From NCBI GenBank assembly GCA_964641155.1, contig CAZXJO010000008.1:1-36045 (forward strand): DNA of 36,045 bases, read 5' to 3'. The stretch comes from DTCV01 sp964641155. GTDB taxonomy: Archaea > Thermoproteota > Thermoprotei_A > Sulfolobales > NBVN01. Below the pieces are notes generated by a model. The model searched no databases. It was not told the origin of the DNA and worked only from the letters and a program-made list of their open reading frames with translations. This document shows positions 24,210-31,983 of this stretch, in pieces. Both the position numbers and the translations under genes were made by a program. Position 1 is the stretch's first letter. Every line of letters begins with the position of its first letter.

Positions 24210-24635
24210 TTAATTATGAGGCTGATAATATATCCTTTCCATACAGCCATCTCTATATGGCCTAATGTACCCGTAGTTTCTCTCAAATACCAGTCTAGGA
24301 TTAATTCTTTTGAGCACGTACCTGCAGACCGTTTCAGATGTGAGTCTGCAGGCATATTTGGTGTCCGCTCTTATCAATAATGCGAGTTTCAGAATCGGAC
24401 AGGGGTTTCTCGATACGGTTACCACTTCTGCATCGGTGAGTTTAACAACTTCCAAGTCCTCCTTCTTTATTTTGAGAAAATTGTAGTAGAATTCCTCAAG
24501 TAATTCGCTCATATTCTCTACCTTACGGGGTTTGAGTAACCATAGGAAGCCGTAGAGGGCGAACACCGCGAGCGCCATTAAGAGGATCATTTTCTTTAAA
24601 ATATTGGGGCCGCTGTCCATGGTGTCACTGCGCAC
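24210..24635 (-). CDS. single-pass membrane protein of unknown function, coupled to sufS
   Basis: The 141-residue protein starts with GTG overlapping the sufS TAG (an ATG five codons later is also possible). It has one transmembrane helix (about residues 14-34) and then a soluble domain with five Cys residues (NPCPI, YACRL, TVCRY, DGCME). I recognise no family. The stop-start overlap with a cysteine desulfurase gene suggests co-expression. A role in sulfur or Fe-S handling is only a guess. Confidence 0.6.
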   Translation of the reverse strand: MRSDTMDSGPNILKKMILLMALAVFALYGFLWLLKPRKVENMSELLEEFYYNFLKIKKEDLEVVKLTDAEVVTVSRNPCPILKLALLIRADTKYACRLTSETVCRYVLKRINPRLVFERNYGYIRPYRDGCMERIYYQPHN

Positions 24636-25930
24636 TAAGTACCCGAGAGCTTAATGACGTATTCCCTGAGCGCCTCGATCATGATGTCAACTTCCTCAAC
24701 TGTGTTGTAGATGTAGAAACTTGCTCTAACAGTTCCTGAGTCTGCCCCTATGCGTTGATGGAGTGGGTGTGCGCAATGACTGCCGCTCCTAACAGCTATG
24801 TTGTACGTGTCTAGGAACGATGCCACTATGTGGGGATTGGAGTTGACGATGTTGAAGGATATTATACCACCTCTGTCCCCGGTAGATGGCGGGCCGTAGA
24901 GCGTTAAACTCCTCGAGAGCACATCATCTTTCTTAACTCTATCGATTACGTAGCTAACCAGCTCCCCCTCATGAGAAGCCACGTTATTCATCCCTATCTT
25001 GGTCAGATACCTAACGGCTTCTGCGAGCCCTATGGCTCCAGCTATGTTGGGTGTGCCTGGCTCGAACCTCCAAGGCGGGTTAAGGAGTTTCACCTCGAAC
25101 CTACCGTTCCTATACTTAACGCTTTCTACGACCCCACCCCCTATGAAAGGGGGTTTTAAAGACTCCTGGACCTCCTTCCTTATATAAAGAACGCCGATAC
25201 CGGTGGGACCCAACATCTTATGACCGCTGAAGGCTAGGAAATCCGCATCGAGGTCTACGACGTTTGTTGGCATGTGGGGAACGCTCTGAGCACCGTCAAC
25301 AACTAATAATGCATCATGCTCGCGAACTATTTTAGACACCCTCCTAATGTCGACCTTAGTTCCTAAGACGTTACTCATTTGTGTAAGGGCGACGACCCTG
25401 GTATTACGATCAATCATTTCTGATAGGGCATCGTAGTCAAGGGTGTGGTCGTCTTTGATATCTACGACCTTTACCTCAAAGCCCTTCAGTTCTGAGAGGG
25501 TTATCCAGGGTAGTAGATTGCTGTGATGTTCCATGATAGACACGACGACGTTGTCCCCCCTCCCCAGCTTTAGACCAAGCATGTAGGCGACCAAGTTCAA
25601 CGACTGGGTAGTACCGCTGGTGAAGACCACTTCCTCCAAATACCTAGCACCGATGAACTTGCGGACCTCATCATGCGCCTCCTCGTACAGTCTGCTGGCC
25701 TCCATTGATAGGGTGTGGACACCTCTGTGTACGTTACTACTCACACATTCGTAGTAGTTCCTAACAGCTTCCACGACTTGAACGGGCTTAAGGGAAGTTG
25801 CAGCGTTATCGAAGTAAATGACCTTCTTAAGCCTCAGCAATGGGAAGTCGTCCCTAACTGATCTAAGATCCGTCAGCACGTCCACCAGGCACATCTGCAT
25901 AGTTGAAAGTAATAAGGATAACTCAACCAT
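24635..25930 (-). CDS. sufS: cysteine desulfurase, SufS (class V aminotransferase)
   Basis: This PLP enzyme takes sulfur from cysteine for Fe-S clusters and thiolation. The protein has VIYFDNAATSLKP, the His-stacking TIMEHHSNLLPW region (VSIMEHHSNLLPW), the PLP lysine in SGHKMLGPTGIGVLY, and the active Cys in RSGSHCAHPLHQR. The frame is open to 25987, but that would leave no promoter space. The ATG at 25930 has GGAGG five bases upstream and follows a TATA at 25966-25974. It gives 431 residues, near the SufS norm. A downstream membrane protein is coupled to it. Confidence 0.93.
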   Translation of the reverse strand: MVELSLLLSTMQMCLVDVLTDLRSVRDDFPLLRLKKVIYFDNAATSLKPVQVVEAVRNYYECVSSNVHRGVHTLSMEASRLYEEAHDEVRKFIGARYLEEVVFTSGTTQSLNLVAYMLGLKLGRGDNVVVSIMEHHSNLLPWITLSELKGFEVKVVDIKDDHTLDYDALSEMIDRNTRVVALTQMSNVLGTKVDIRRVSKIVREHDALLVVDGAQSVPHMPTNVVDLDADFLAFSGHKMLGPTGIGVLYIRKEVQESLKPPFIGGGVVESVKYRNGRFEVKLLNPPWRFEPGTPNIAGAIGLAEAVRYLTKIGMNNVASHEGELVSYVIDRVKKDDVLSRSLTLYGPPSTGDRGGIISFNIVNSNPHIVASFLDTYNIAVRSGSHCAHPLHQRIGADSGTVRASFYIYNTVEEVDIMIEALREYVIKLSGT

Positions 25931-25965
25931 CAAAGCCTCCATCCTCACCAAGTAGCGACGTAATT

Positions 25966-25974
25966 CTTTTAAGC
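25966..25974. promoter_or_regulatory. shared TATA box between sufS and the ribbon-helix-helix gene
   Basis: CTTTTAAGC is TATA-like on both strands. It is centred about 27 bases before the regulator's ATG at 25997, which would make that mRNA leaderless, and about 40 bases before the sufS ATG at 25930. One bidirectional site could serve both genes, and the regulator could control it. Confidence 0.45.
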
Positions 25975-25996
25975 TAATCCGCACCAAACGCTGTAA

Positions 25997-26236
25997 ATGG
26001 GTGGTTGTACGAGGCTGGTCACAGTAAAACTCCCTGACATATATTTAGAGGGTATAGATGAGTTAGTGAAGTTGGGTAGATACTCGTGCAGGAGCGAAGT
26101 TATAAGAACAGCTATAAGAGACCTCCTTAAGAACGAGTTATGGTTTAGTGATGAAGAGCTAAGTAGTCCTAAGGGGTTAGGGTCTGGAGTCAGTGGCACT
26201 AACTTAAGTAATGTGAAGTTCGTTAGAATAAAGTGA
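25997..26236 (+). CDS. ribbon-helix-helix (CopG family) transcription regulator
   Basis: The 79-residue protein has the RHH fold: beta strand TRLVTVKLPD, helix LEGIDELVKLG, turn YSCRSEV and helix IRTAIRDLLKNEL. Such proteins dimerise and bind operators through the paired strands. The C-terminal 30 residues are Ser/Gly rich. It is divergent from sufS with nearly no spacer, so sufS and itself are candidate targets. Confidence 0.88.
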   Translation: MGGCTRLVTVKLPDIYLEGIDELVKLGRYSCRSEVIRTAIRDLLKNELWFSDEELSSPKGLGSGVSGTNLSNVKFVRIK

Positions 26237-26296
26237 TTAGTTCTTTACTCAAGTATTCATAAGTAGGGTTTTAAGTGTTGGTCAGATTCAGCTAGG

Positions 26297-26304
26297 TATT
26301 TAAG
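26297..26304 (+). promoter_or_regulatory. TATA box before guide RNA 2 and trmI
   Basis: TATTTAAG lies about 45 bases before the C box of the guide RNA at 26343. Transcription would start near 26325 and could run on into trmI, making the guide RNA part of the trmI leader. Confidence 0.5.
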
Positions 26305-26342
26305 CTTAGAGGAAGAAGGAACTTTGAAGTACGTGTTTGGCT

Positions 26343-26391
26343 ATGAGGAGGGCTGGTATTTCTGAGCGGTGATGTAAGACATCAGGACCGA
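26343..26391 (+). ncRNA. C/D box small guide RNA candidate 2
   Basis: The parts read in order: C box ATGAGGA, 12-nt guide GGGCTGGTATTT, D' CTGA, spacer GCG, C' GTGATGT, 12-nt guide AAGACATCAGGA and D CCGA, 49 nt. Both guides are 12 nt and the D'-C' spacer is 3 nt. C, C' and D each carry one mismatch to consensus. By the fifth-base rule the first guide points to the fifth base of AAAUA-CCAGCCC, and the second to the G of UCCUG-AUGUCUU. The first resembles the GAAAUACCACCC stretch of 23S rRNA with one mismatch. Confidence 0.65.
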
Positions 26392-26415
26392 GCCATACGC
26401 TACGGTTCTCATGTA

Positions 26416-27162
26416 ATGGTTTACATAGATGATAGGAGGTCCAAATTAATTAGAGTCTCCATGGGTAAAGACTTCTCAACAGATAAAGGAACGATGAGGG
26501 TTGATGACTTAGTTGGCCTGAACTTCGGTGACTCCGTTAAATTGAGTACGGGTGCTGATGCGTACCTACTGAAGCCCACGTTAATGGACTACATGGTTAA
26601 AGGTTTCAAGAGAGTTACTCAGGTAATCCATCCTAAGGACTTAGGCTTAATCTTACTGATGTCGGATATAGGTCCCGGTTCCAAGGTTATTGAGGGAGGC
26701 GTTGGCACCGGGTTCACGACAGCTGTAATAGCTAAATACGTAGGCGATGAAGGTCACGTATATGCCTATGAAGTAAACAAGGACCACCTAGAGGTCGCCC
26801 AAAGGAACTTAAAGCTCGTGGGCTTGGACCACAGAGTCACATTCAGAAATAAAGATGTGAGGAGCGATGTCGAAGATTTCAACGCGGACTCAGCAATCCT
26901 GGACATACCTGACCCATGGAATGCTTTAAACGCCTTAGCCAAGGCTTTAAAACCATCAGCTACTTTAATATCGTTCCTACCAACCATCAATCAGGTTGAG
27001 AAGTTAGTCATGCAGGCATCCAGTACCAAATCATTCGTAGACATTAGAACTTACGAAGTAATGCTTAGGGAGTACGAGGTTAAGAAAGAAGCGGTTAGAC
27101 CTAAGTCGAGGATGATTGGGCATACGGGGTACGTGGTCTTCATGAGATTTCTTAAGGCTTAA
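26416..27162 (+). CDS. trmI: tRNA (adenine-N1)-methyltransferase TrmI (m1A57/58)
   Basis: This enzyme methylates N1 of adenines 57 and 58 in the T loop, which stabilises tRNA at high temperature. The 248 residues hold an N-terminal beta domain (VYIDDRRSKLIRV), SAM motif I (VIEGGVGTGFTTAVIA), acidic motif VYAYEVN and the motif DIPDPWNALN, typical of TrmI. The frame has no stop upstream, and the codons for IRYGSHV before the ATG look family-like, but there is no ATG, GTG or TTG and a guide RNA occupies that stretch. The ATG at 26416 is therefore kept. Confidence 0.93.
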   Translation: MVYIDDRRSKLIRVSMGKDFSTDKGTMRVDDLVGLNFGDSVKLSTGADAYLLKPTLMDYMVKGFKRVTQVIHPKDLGLILLMSDIGPGSKVIEGGVGTGFTTAVIAKYVGDEGHVYAYEVNKDHLEVAQRNLKLVGLDHRVTFRNKDVRSDVEDFNADSAILDIPDPWNALNALAKALKPSATLISFLPTINQVEKLVMQASSTKSFVDIRTYEVMLREYEVKKEAVRPKSRMIGHTGYVVFMRFLKA

Positions 27163-27226
27163 CGGTTTGAGGGCTATGCGTGTTGAAAACTTAATACGTG
27201 TAAGGGAACACTAACTAGGTGTTTAG

Positions 27227-27481
27227 ATGCATGTTAAATTCCCCGTAGGTGATGCTGAGAAGCACACAGTTGTTATCGACTACGAGATGTTCTCAAGTAA
27301 GATCTCGGTGTATTTGGATGACACCCTTCGAAAATCAGCCATACTCACCGGAAACCCCATAAAGATGGAACTATCAGTAGGTGATTCGGAGAAACACACC
27401 GTAACAATACATATTAGGGGTAAGGTAGTGCCAGTGATAACGATATATGTCGACGACAACTTAATCGGTACCTTCAGGTAG
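27227..27481 (+). CDS. small beta-rich protein with two tandem repeats
   Basis: The 84 residues consist of two copies of one unit with a 44-residue period: residues 7-34 (VGDAEKHTVVI ... VYLDDTL) and 51-79 (VGDSEKHTVTI ... IYVDDNL). Each predicts a beta-hairpin ending in a DD turn. The pattern resembles half of the beta-sandwich of FAIM-type proteins, but that is inference. It has no Cys or membrane segment. It stands alone between trmI and S25e. Confidence 0.7.
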   Translation: MHVKFPVGDAEKHTVVIDYEMFSSKISVYLDDTLRKSAILTGNPIKMELSVGDSEKHTVTIHIRGKVVPVITIYVDDNLIGTFR

Positions 27482-27558
27482 TCTGAGCGCTCCGACCCTA
27501 AGCCCAATCAATACAAATCTTTTAAGCTAAGTAGTGAAGTTTACTCCGGGTGTATTAC

Positions 27559-27879
27559 ATGGGAGGAGGTAAGGGAGGTAAGCCCCTATCCATCGTTGAA
27601 AAAAAGCAGAAAAAAGCTATGGAAGAGCAGCTCAAACAGCAGGTTAGAAAGGGAGAACAACGCGAGAAGAAGTCCCAGACAACCATACTGGATGAGTCGT
27701 TAATTAACAAGGCCAGTAAGGAGGTAGGCAGCTTAGGTATTGTAACCCCATATACACTAGCAACAAAGCTGGGAGTTAACGTAGGAATCGCTAGGAGCAT
27801 TATTAAGGAATTAATAACTCAGGGAAGGTTGAAGTTAATTGCTAAAAGTAGGAGGGTCATAGTTACGGCCCCCGCTTAA
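27559..27879 (+). CDS. rps25e: ribosomal protein S25e
   Basis: This small-subunit protein has a Lys/Gln-rich N-terminal tail (MGGGKGGKPLSIVEKKQKKAMEE, named in part) and a winged-helix core: SLGIVTPYTLATKLGVNVGIARSIIKEL ending in RRVIVTAP. The frame opens with GTG at 27550. The ATG at 27559 matches the usual MGGGK start, giving 106 residues. An upstream CTTTTAAGC near 27519 is a plausible TATA box. Confidence 0.92.
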   Translation: MGGGKGGKPLSIVEKKQKKAMEEQLKQQVRKGEQREKKSQTTILDESLINKASKEVGSLGIVTPYTLATKLGVNVGIARSIIKELITQGRLKLIAKSRRVIVTAPA

Positions 27880-27915
27880 TCGAATCATAACCTTCTTTAA
27901 GTTTGAACACTTACC

Positions 27916-29724
27916 TTAAGTGGGTTCTTGAACACCCTGCTCAGCGATCCTCTTTAGCTGCCCCTTATACATCTCCACCAACTCATCCACCGTGGTAGCA
28001 TCCTCAGGCCTCTTCTCATCCCTCCACCTTAAGAACCTCGGGAACCGTATGGATATCCCAACATCTTTCTTAATCTTACCTTTACCGCAGGTATGGAGCG
28101 GTGATAGAGTTAGTTCAGCACCAATCACCTCAGCAACCAATGCAGGAACAGTCCAGACATCAGGTTCTAGAACTGAGTCAACCCTAGGGTGTTTATGCCC
28201 TATAATGTATGGTTGAAGTAGTGTAGGTATCTCATCCAGGTCCTCGTCCGTGAATCCTGAACCGACCTTACACACCGTTTTGAACGTATCGGTGTCCGGG
28301 TCATAGGCAGCCATGAGGAGGGCGCCGAATTTACCTCCACGCCTACCCCTTCCGTAGAATGCGCCCACCACCACTAGGTCTACCGTGTCGATCATCTCAC
28401 TCTTGTAGTCCCTCTTATACTTAATCCACAGCCAACCCCTAGCCCCTGCCTGGTAAACGGCTTGGTCGTGAATTGCCTTAACGACAACCCCTTCGCAGCC
28501 GCTCTCTATTGCCTTCAGGAAGAAGTTCTCTAAGTATTCGGGATCATCGGTTACTACTGAGTCAGCGAGCCTTACGGCATCGCCCGGAGCTACGAGCTCT
28601 TGAAGACGTTTCTTCCTAAGAATTATGGGTGTTAGGGTGAGGTCCTCACCATCAACGTATAGGATGTCGAAGAGGTAAAGCCTGACGGGGAACTCCTTGA
28701 TAGCCTCGCGGATGTCGTGCTTCCTCTTCCTATGCATTAGTTCTTGGAAGGGCCTCAACTCACCTGTGTTGGGATCCACAGCAACTATCTCGCCCTCAAC
28801 TATTGCTTCATTGCACCTCAAACTGTTTGAGAGTTCCTCGGTGACGTCGGGGTATTGATGTGTTATGTTCTCGAGCCTTCTGGAAAATATCCAAATAGTA
28901 CTCCCACTCTTATGTATTTGAGCCCTCTCACCATCATATTTAAACTCAACTAATGCCTTGCCACCGACCTTATCTAAGATTTCCCTCGGGTCGCTCAATC
29001 TCTCAGCAAGCATGGGCCTTATAGGCACACCTGCCTTAGGTTTGATAGTTTTAAGCGATTCTATACCTTCTAACGCCAGCGTCTTAGCGATGTTCCCTAA
29101 ATCAGCCCTGATGTTATAAGCCCTCTCGACGAGGGGCCTGTAGGCTTGGGAACCCCCGAAACATATAGCCAATGCATCTAAAACTGTCGCATCCCCTATG
29201 CCTAGCCTCAGCCTACCCTCAATAAGGCGAACTAGGTACTTAGCCTCAATAGCTTCGGAGTCCATCAACAAGCCCGCAATTAACTTGATCTTAATATCCC
29301 TGCTTCCTTCACCGACCATGGAAGCCACCCTACTCAGCGTCTCGTAAACTCTCTCAACACTTAACCGCGTACTTCGCTTGGAAGACCCACCGATAAACTG
29401 AGCTAAACCACCGCTCACACCCCTCTGCTTTAATTGCTCAACAGCCTTCCCGAGATCACCCAATTGCTTGTACAGCTTCTCAACTTCGGCCTCACCAACC
29501 TTAGTAGCAATCGAGGCTGCCTTGATTAAGAACTTCTCACCAACACCTAGTTCGGGTAACCCGCTCCACTCCGGCCATAGCCTACCCTGCATTAGGTATA
29601 TGACCTTATCTATTATTTCGGGAGGCGTCTTCCTGAAGAGGTCTACAAGTACGTTGGTGAGCTGAATCCTACTACTAATCCCTTCCAACTTCTCAAACGT
29701 CTGAGCCAGTATTATAAAGTCCAC
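27916..29724 (-). CDS. lig: ATP-dependent DNA ligase
   Basis: This enzyme seals nicks in replication and repair. The 602 residues have the N-terminal DNA-binding domain (to about residue 230), the nucleotidyl-transfer domain with motif I FKYDGERAQIHKSG (adenylated Lys near residue 260), motif III-like RLYLFDILYVDG, motif IV EGVVVKA and motif V WIKYKRDY, and the C-terminal OB fold. The start is GTG at 29724. The gene is monocistronic, with an A/T-rich promoter near 29757. Confidence 0.97.
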   Translation of the reverse strand: MDFIILAQTFEKLEGISSRIQLTNVLVDLFRKTPPEIIDKVIYLMQGRLWPEWSGLPELGVGEKFLIKAASIATKVGEAEVEKLYKQLGDLGKAVEQLKQRGVSGGLAQFIGGSSKRSTRLSVERVYETLSRVASMVGEGSRDIKIKLIAGLLMDSEAIEAKYLVRLIEGRLRLGIGDATVLDALAICFGGSQAYRPLVERAYNIRADLGNIAKTLALEGIESLKTIKPKAGVPIRPMLAERLSDPREILDKVGGKALVEFKYDGERAQIHKSGSTIWIFSRRLENITHQYPDVTEELSNSLRCNEAIVEGEIVAVDPNTGELRPFQELMHRKRKHDIREAIKEFPVRLYLFDILYVDGEDLTLTPIILRKKRLQELVAPGDAVRLADSVVTDDPEYLENFFLKAIESGCEGVVVKAIHDQAVYQAGARGWLWIKYKRDYKSEMIDTVDLVVVGAFYGRGRRGGKFGALLMAAYDPDTDTFKTVCKVGSGFTDEDLDEIPTLLQPYIIGHKHPRVDSVLEPDVWTVPALVAEVIGAELTLSPLHTCGKGKIKKDVGISIRFPRFLRWRDEKRPEDATTVDELVEMYKGQLKRIAEQGVQEPT

Positions 29725-29792
29725 AATCCCCTAAAACTTAATTGTAATGCATTAATTAAAAAATTTAAGGTGTCTCACCTATCAATTACGTA

Positions 29793-29843
29793 GTGATGAG
29801 AACCGGCAAGAAGACCTAACATGTCTGCTCAGAGTTAATCTGA
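29793..29843 (+). ncRNA. weak C/D box guide RNA candidate 4
   Basis: A perfect C box GTGATGA (29793-29799) follows an A/T-rich stretch (AAATTTAAGG, 29761) at promoter distance. A D box CTGA lies at 29840-29843. The inner boxes are poor: D' would be AGAC and C' ATGTCTG. With those the guides are 12 nt each (GAACCGGCAAGA and CTCAGAGTTAAT). The D box overlaps the end of the convergent gene. Confidence 0.25.
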
Positions 29844-30299
29844 TAGCTCCTTAGACATGGAATTTACTACGTACATTATAGCTGCTTCCAGCTCGACTAT
29901 GAAGTATTCGTTGAAGCTACCCTCTATAATTATCTCGGATACGTAACCACCTGCACTCTTAATATCGTACCTCACAACCTTGCCCATGGATGAGGACGCC
30001 TTTTTCTCATCTAAGAACTTAACGAGGTATGACTTGATGAGTTTGTGACCTTCATCTATCTTGACGAGTGGTATGACCTTAATCCTGCTTGAGGTGACCG
30101 TAATCGTTGCAACTATGTTGTCCTTATCATCCTTTAAAGTTATCACTTCCTCCTTGAGCTTCTTCTCCTCATCCTTCTCAGGCCCCTTACTGATCCTCTC
30201 CAACACCTTCAACATCGATTCGTAGAGCTCTAACTCTTTTCTCAACTCCTTAATCCTTTCCTCGATGTCCCTCCTTAATTCGTCGTAACTATGTTTCAT
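29835..30299 (-). CDS. coiled-coil protein of unknown function, coupled to the uracil glycosylase
   Basis: This 154-residue protein has an N-terminal heptad-rich helix (about residues 3-50) with many Glu/Lys/Arg/Leu, then an alpha-beta domain (IVATITVTSSRIKVIPL, GYVSEIIIEGSFNEYFIVELEAAI in part). The ATG at 30299 overlaps the upstream stop by 11 bases and fits better than the frame's first start at 30320. I recognise no named family, but Crenarchaeota often carry such short conserved proteins. A role with the glycosylase in DNA repair is a guess from the overlap. Confidence 0.72.
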   Translation of the reverse strand: MKHSYDELRRDIEERIKELRKELELYESMLKVLERISKGPEKDEEKKLKEEVITLKDDKDNIVATITVTSSRIKVIPLVKIDEGHKLIKSYLVKFLDEKKASSSMGKVVRYDIKSAGGYVSEIIIEGSFNEYFIVELEAAIMYVVNSMSKELSD

Positions 30300-30954
30300 G
30301 CTTATGGGTAGCACCCCCAATGAAGTCTAAAATTGTTTGACGCTTCCTACCCTCAAAACCTTTACGAAGGTTAATGTATAGCTCACTGATCGCGTCGAAG
30401 TCAGAACTCAGTATCGGTTTAATGTTGGGGTTGTAGAGCGCCGTTGCTGGATGGTATGTGGGAAACAGGTAAACGTTCTTAAGGCCCAGCAAATCAGCAT
30501 TAAAAACCCTGCCCCTCATCCTGCTAACACCAGCCCATCTAATACCCGCTAACCCAAAAATAAACTTACCAGCATAATTCCCCAGAGTGACTAAGATCTT
30601 GGGCGTCACTAACTTAATAATCGATGTTGTGTACTCACCGCACGCAACAATTTCATCATCACTTGGCTCCCTATTGTTGGGTGGCCTACACCTAACAACG
30701 TTAGTTATAAATACCTCGGACCTCTTAATGCCTCTAGCCTCAAGTAACTCCGTAAGTAGCTTACCAGCAGCCCCTACGAAGGGTCTGCCTTCCTCATCCT
30801 CCTTCTGTCCAGGTGCCTCACCGATGAAAAGCAACTTACTGTCCAGGGGGCCCTCACCGGGAACAGGTCTCGACCTGTACTGATGGAGGTCACATTTAGA
30901 GCATCTAAGGATTTCATCAACTATCTTAGACCACAGAACCTCCTTACTACTCAA
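30289..30954 (-). CDS. uracil-DNA glycosylase, family 4 (UDGa)
   Basis: This enzyme removes uracil from DNA, which forms often at high temperature. The 221 residues carry the 4Fe-4S ligands C18, C21, C89 and C105, the motif A GEAPGQ (45-50) and the C-terminal motif TYHPATAL. Length and order match archaeal UDG family 4. It is followed by a coupled coiled-coil gene. Confidence 0.95.
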   Translation of the reverse strand: MSSKEVLWSKIVDEILRCSKCDLHQYRSRPVPGEGPLDSKLLFIGEAPGQKEDEEGRPFVGAAGKLLTELLEARGIKRSEVFITNVVRCRPPNNREPSDDEIVACGEYTTSIIKLVTPKILVTLGNYAGKFIFGLAGIRWAGVSRMRGRVFNADLLGLKNVYLFPTYHPATALYNPNIKPILSSDFDAISELYINLRKGFEGRKRQTILDFIGGATHKHET

Positions 30955-31034
30955 ACACTACCGACCACTCAGTACTGGTTAAGTGGGTTAATGTTTTTTA
31001 AAGCTCGTAAATCTTGGTTAAATGGGTTGAGGTT

Positions 31035-31241
31035 ATGGGTCTGAAGAAGGGGAAGTACATATATGTTGAATTAAGTAGCGGGAAATATGTGAAGGTCAGA
31101 GCGTTCAAGGGTAGGGCCGAAGACAACCCGTCGAGATACGTCCCGCTGAATACATGCGTTAAGAAACCTCCGAAAACAGCTAAAGTTGTTAGGGCCACTG
31201 ATTTACCCTCTGAGGTAGTCAACAAGGTCCTACATGGATGA
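31035..31241 (+). CDS. small conserved crenarchaeal protein (DUF5622-like)
   Basis: The protein begins MGLKKGKYIYVELSSGKYVKV and continues with AEDNPSRYVPLNTCVKKPPKTAKVVRATDLPSEV (named in part), a pattern I associate with the DUF5622 family of Sulfolobales and Desulfurococcales. The frame opens at 31014; the ATG at 31035 gives 68 residues and fits the family start. Function is unknown. It is single and faces away from the uracil glycosylase. Confidence 0.72.
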   Translation: MGLKKGKYIYVELSSGKYVKVRAFKGRAEDNPSRYVPLNTCVKKPPKTAKVVRATDLPSEVVNKVLHG

Positions 31242-31664
31242 CCTAGGTCTAACCTTAGAGCCCTAGCCCTGGAATTAGTTATCGAAAGTTCATATGTTAT
31301 GAGTTCAGGTATTTCGTTGCCGGCAGCTGGGAGGAGTACTTGCCTCGAAGGGTGGGCCACAACGGATGAACCCTCGAGTCGTGAGCCATCATTAGGGGCG
31401 AGAATTTGAATGTTAAGGACGCTAACCACAGTTTCTGAACCCTAAATAGGTTTGCGGAGCTTCATGCTCTTTATCCGGAGTGTAGCTGTTCGAGAACCTC
31501 GTAGCTAGGTGCGTCAGTGTGGTTACGTTCGGCACACCGCTAAATCGAGGAAACGACGTGAAGGTGTTGAAGGGAACGTGAAGGTGAGACCCACATAAGT
31601 CCCACCACATTAACCGGGTTGACGATATCCGGCTTAGTAGCGAACCCCGCATCATGGAAACGTA

Positions 31665-31672
31665 TTTATATT
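31665..31672 (+). promoter_or_regulatory. TATA box for guide RNA 3
   Basis: TTTATATT is 35-42 bases before the C box at 31707. Transcription would start near 31694, giving a short 5' end before the C box. After the D box comes GATTTTAAT, a T-rich stretch suited to termination. Confidence 0.5.
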
Positions 31673-31706
31673 GTCGAACTGCGGAGAGTTTCGGAAACAG
31701 CGTTCG

Positions 31707-31761
31707 GTGATGAGTGTGGCGGTCACGGATTTACGGCAATGAAGACTTAGGAGCCCACTGA
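31707..31761 (+). ncRNA. C/D box small guide RNA candidate 3
   Basis: The order is C GTGATGA, 12-nt guide GTGTGGCGGTCA, D' CGGA, 9-nt spacer, C' ATGAAGA, 12-nt guide CTTAGGAGCCCA and D CTGA, 55 nt. C and D are perfect; D' and C' have one mismatch each. Guides of exactly 12 nt and a TATA box at the right distance support an independent gene. The predicted targets are UGACC-GCCACAC and UGGGC-UCCUAAG, with the fifth base of each methylated. I cannot place them on an rRNA. Confidence 0.62.
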
Positions 31762-31931
31762 GATTTTAATACCTTCAGAATCGGAGTCTAACCGTTGTGG
31801 TCTATCATTTACTTTCATCCTTCCTCATTTCATGAGGACTTCCGCCGTGAAGGTAGTGAAGCCACATTTCACGCAACACAAAAACAGCTTCATAACCCCC
31901 TCTCTGACCTCAGTACTTACCTTATACGGGG

Positions 31932-31968
31932 TTCAACCTACAACTGCTTAGGTAGTGCCTTAGGTTGA
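31932..31968 (-). terminator. possible stem-loop after thyX
   Basis: TTCAACCTA and TAGGTTGAA form a 9-bp perfect stem around a 19-base loop, 16 bases after the thyX stop. There is no following T run on the minus strand, so it is not a standard archaeal terminator and may instead protect the mRNA end. Confidence 0.3.
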
Positions 31969-31983
31969 AGTCTGAGAGTGCTA

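Larger units (their letters stand above)
31242..31983. other. 740-base region with a guide RNA and possible transposon debris
   Basis: Apart from the guide RNA at 31707, no gene is intact. On the minus strand (31290-31429) a frame reads PSRQVLLPAAGNEIPELITYEL, similar in style to C-terminal tails of archaeal TnpB proteins. CCTCAT-TTC-ATGAGG near 31829 is a tight hairpin. A 40-base segment (31855-31893) is shared with 17843-17880. TTCAACCTA/TAGGTTGAA (31932-31968) pair as a stem downstream of thyX and may be its terminator. Confidence 0.4.

Noticed and set aside
30998..31429. A full 143-residue minus-strand gene
   Set aside because: Most of it is antisense to the small conserved gene at 31035; only its N-terminal part could be transposon debris.
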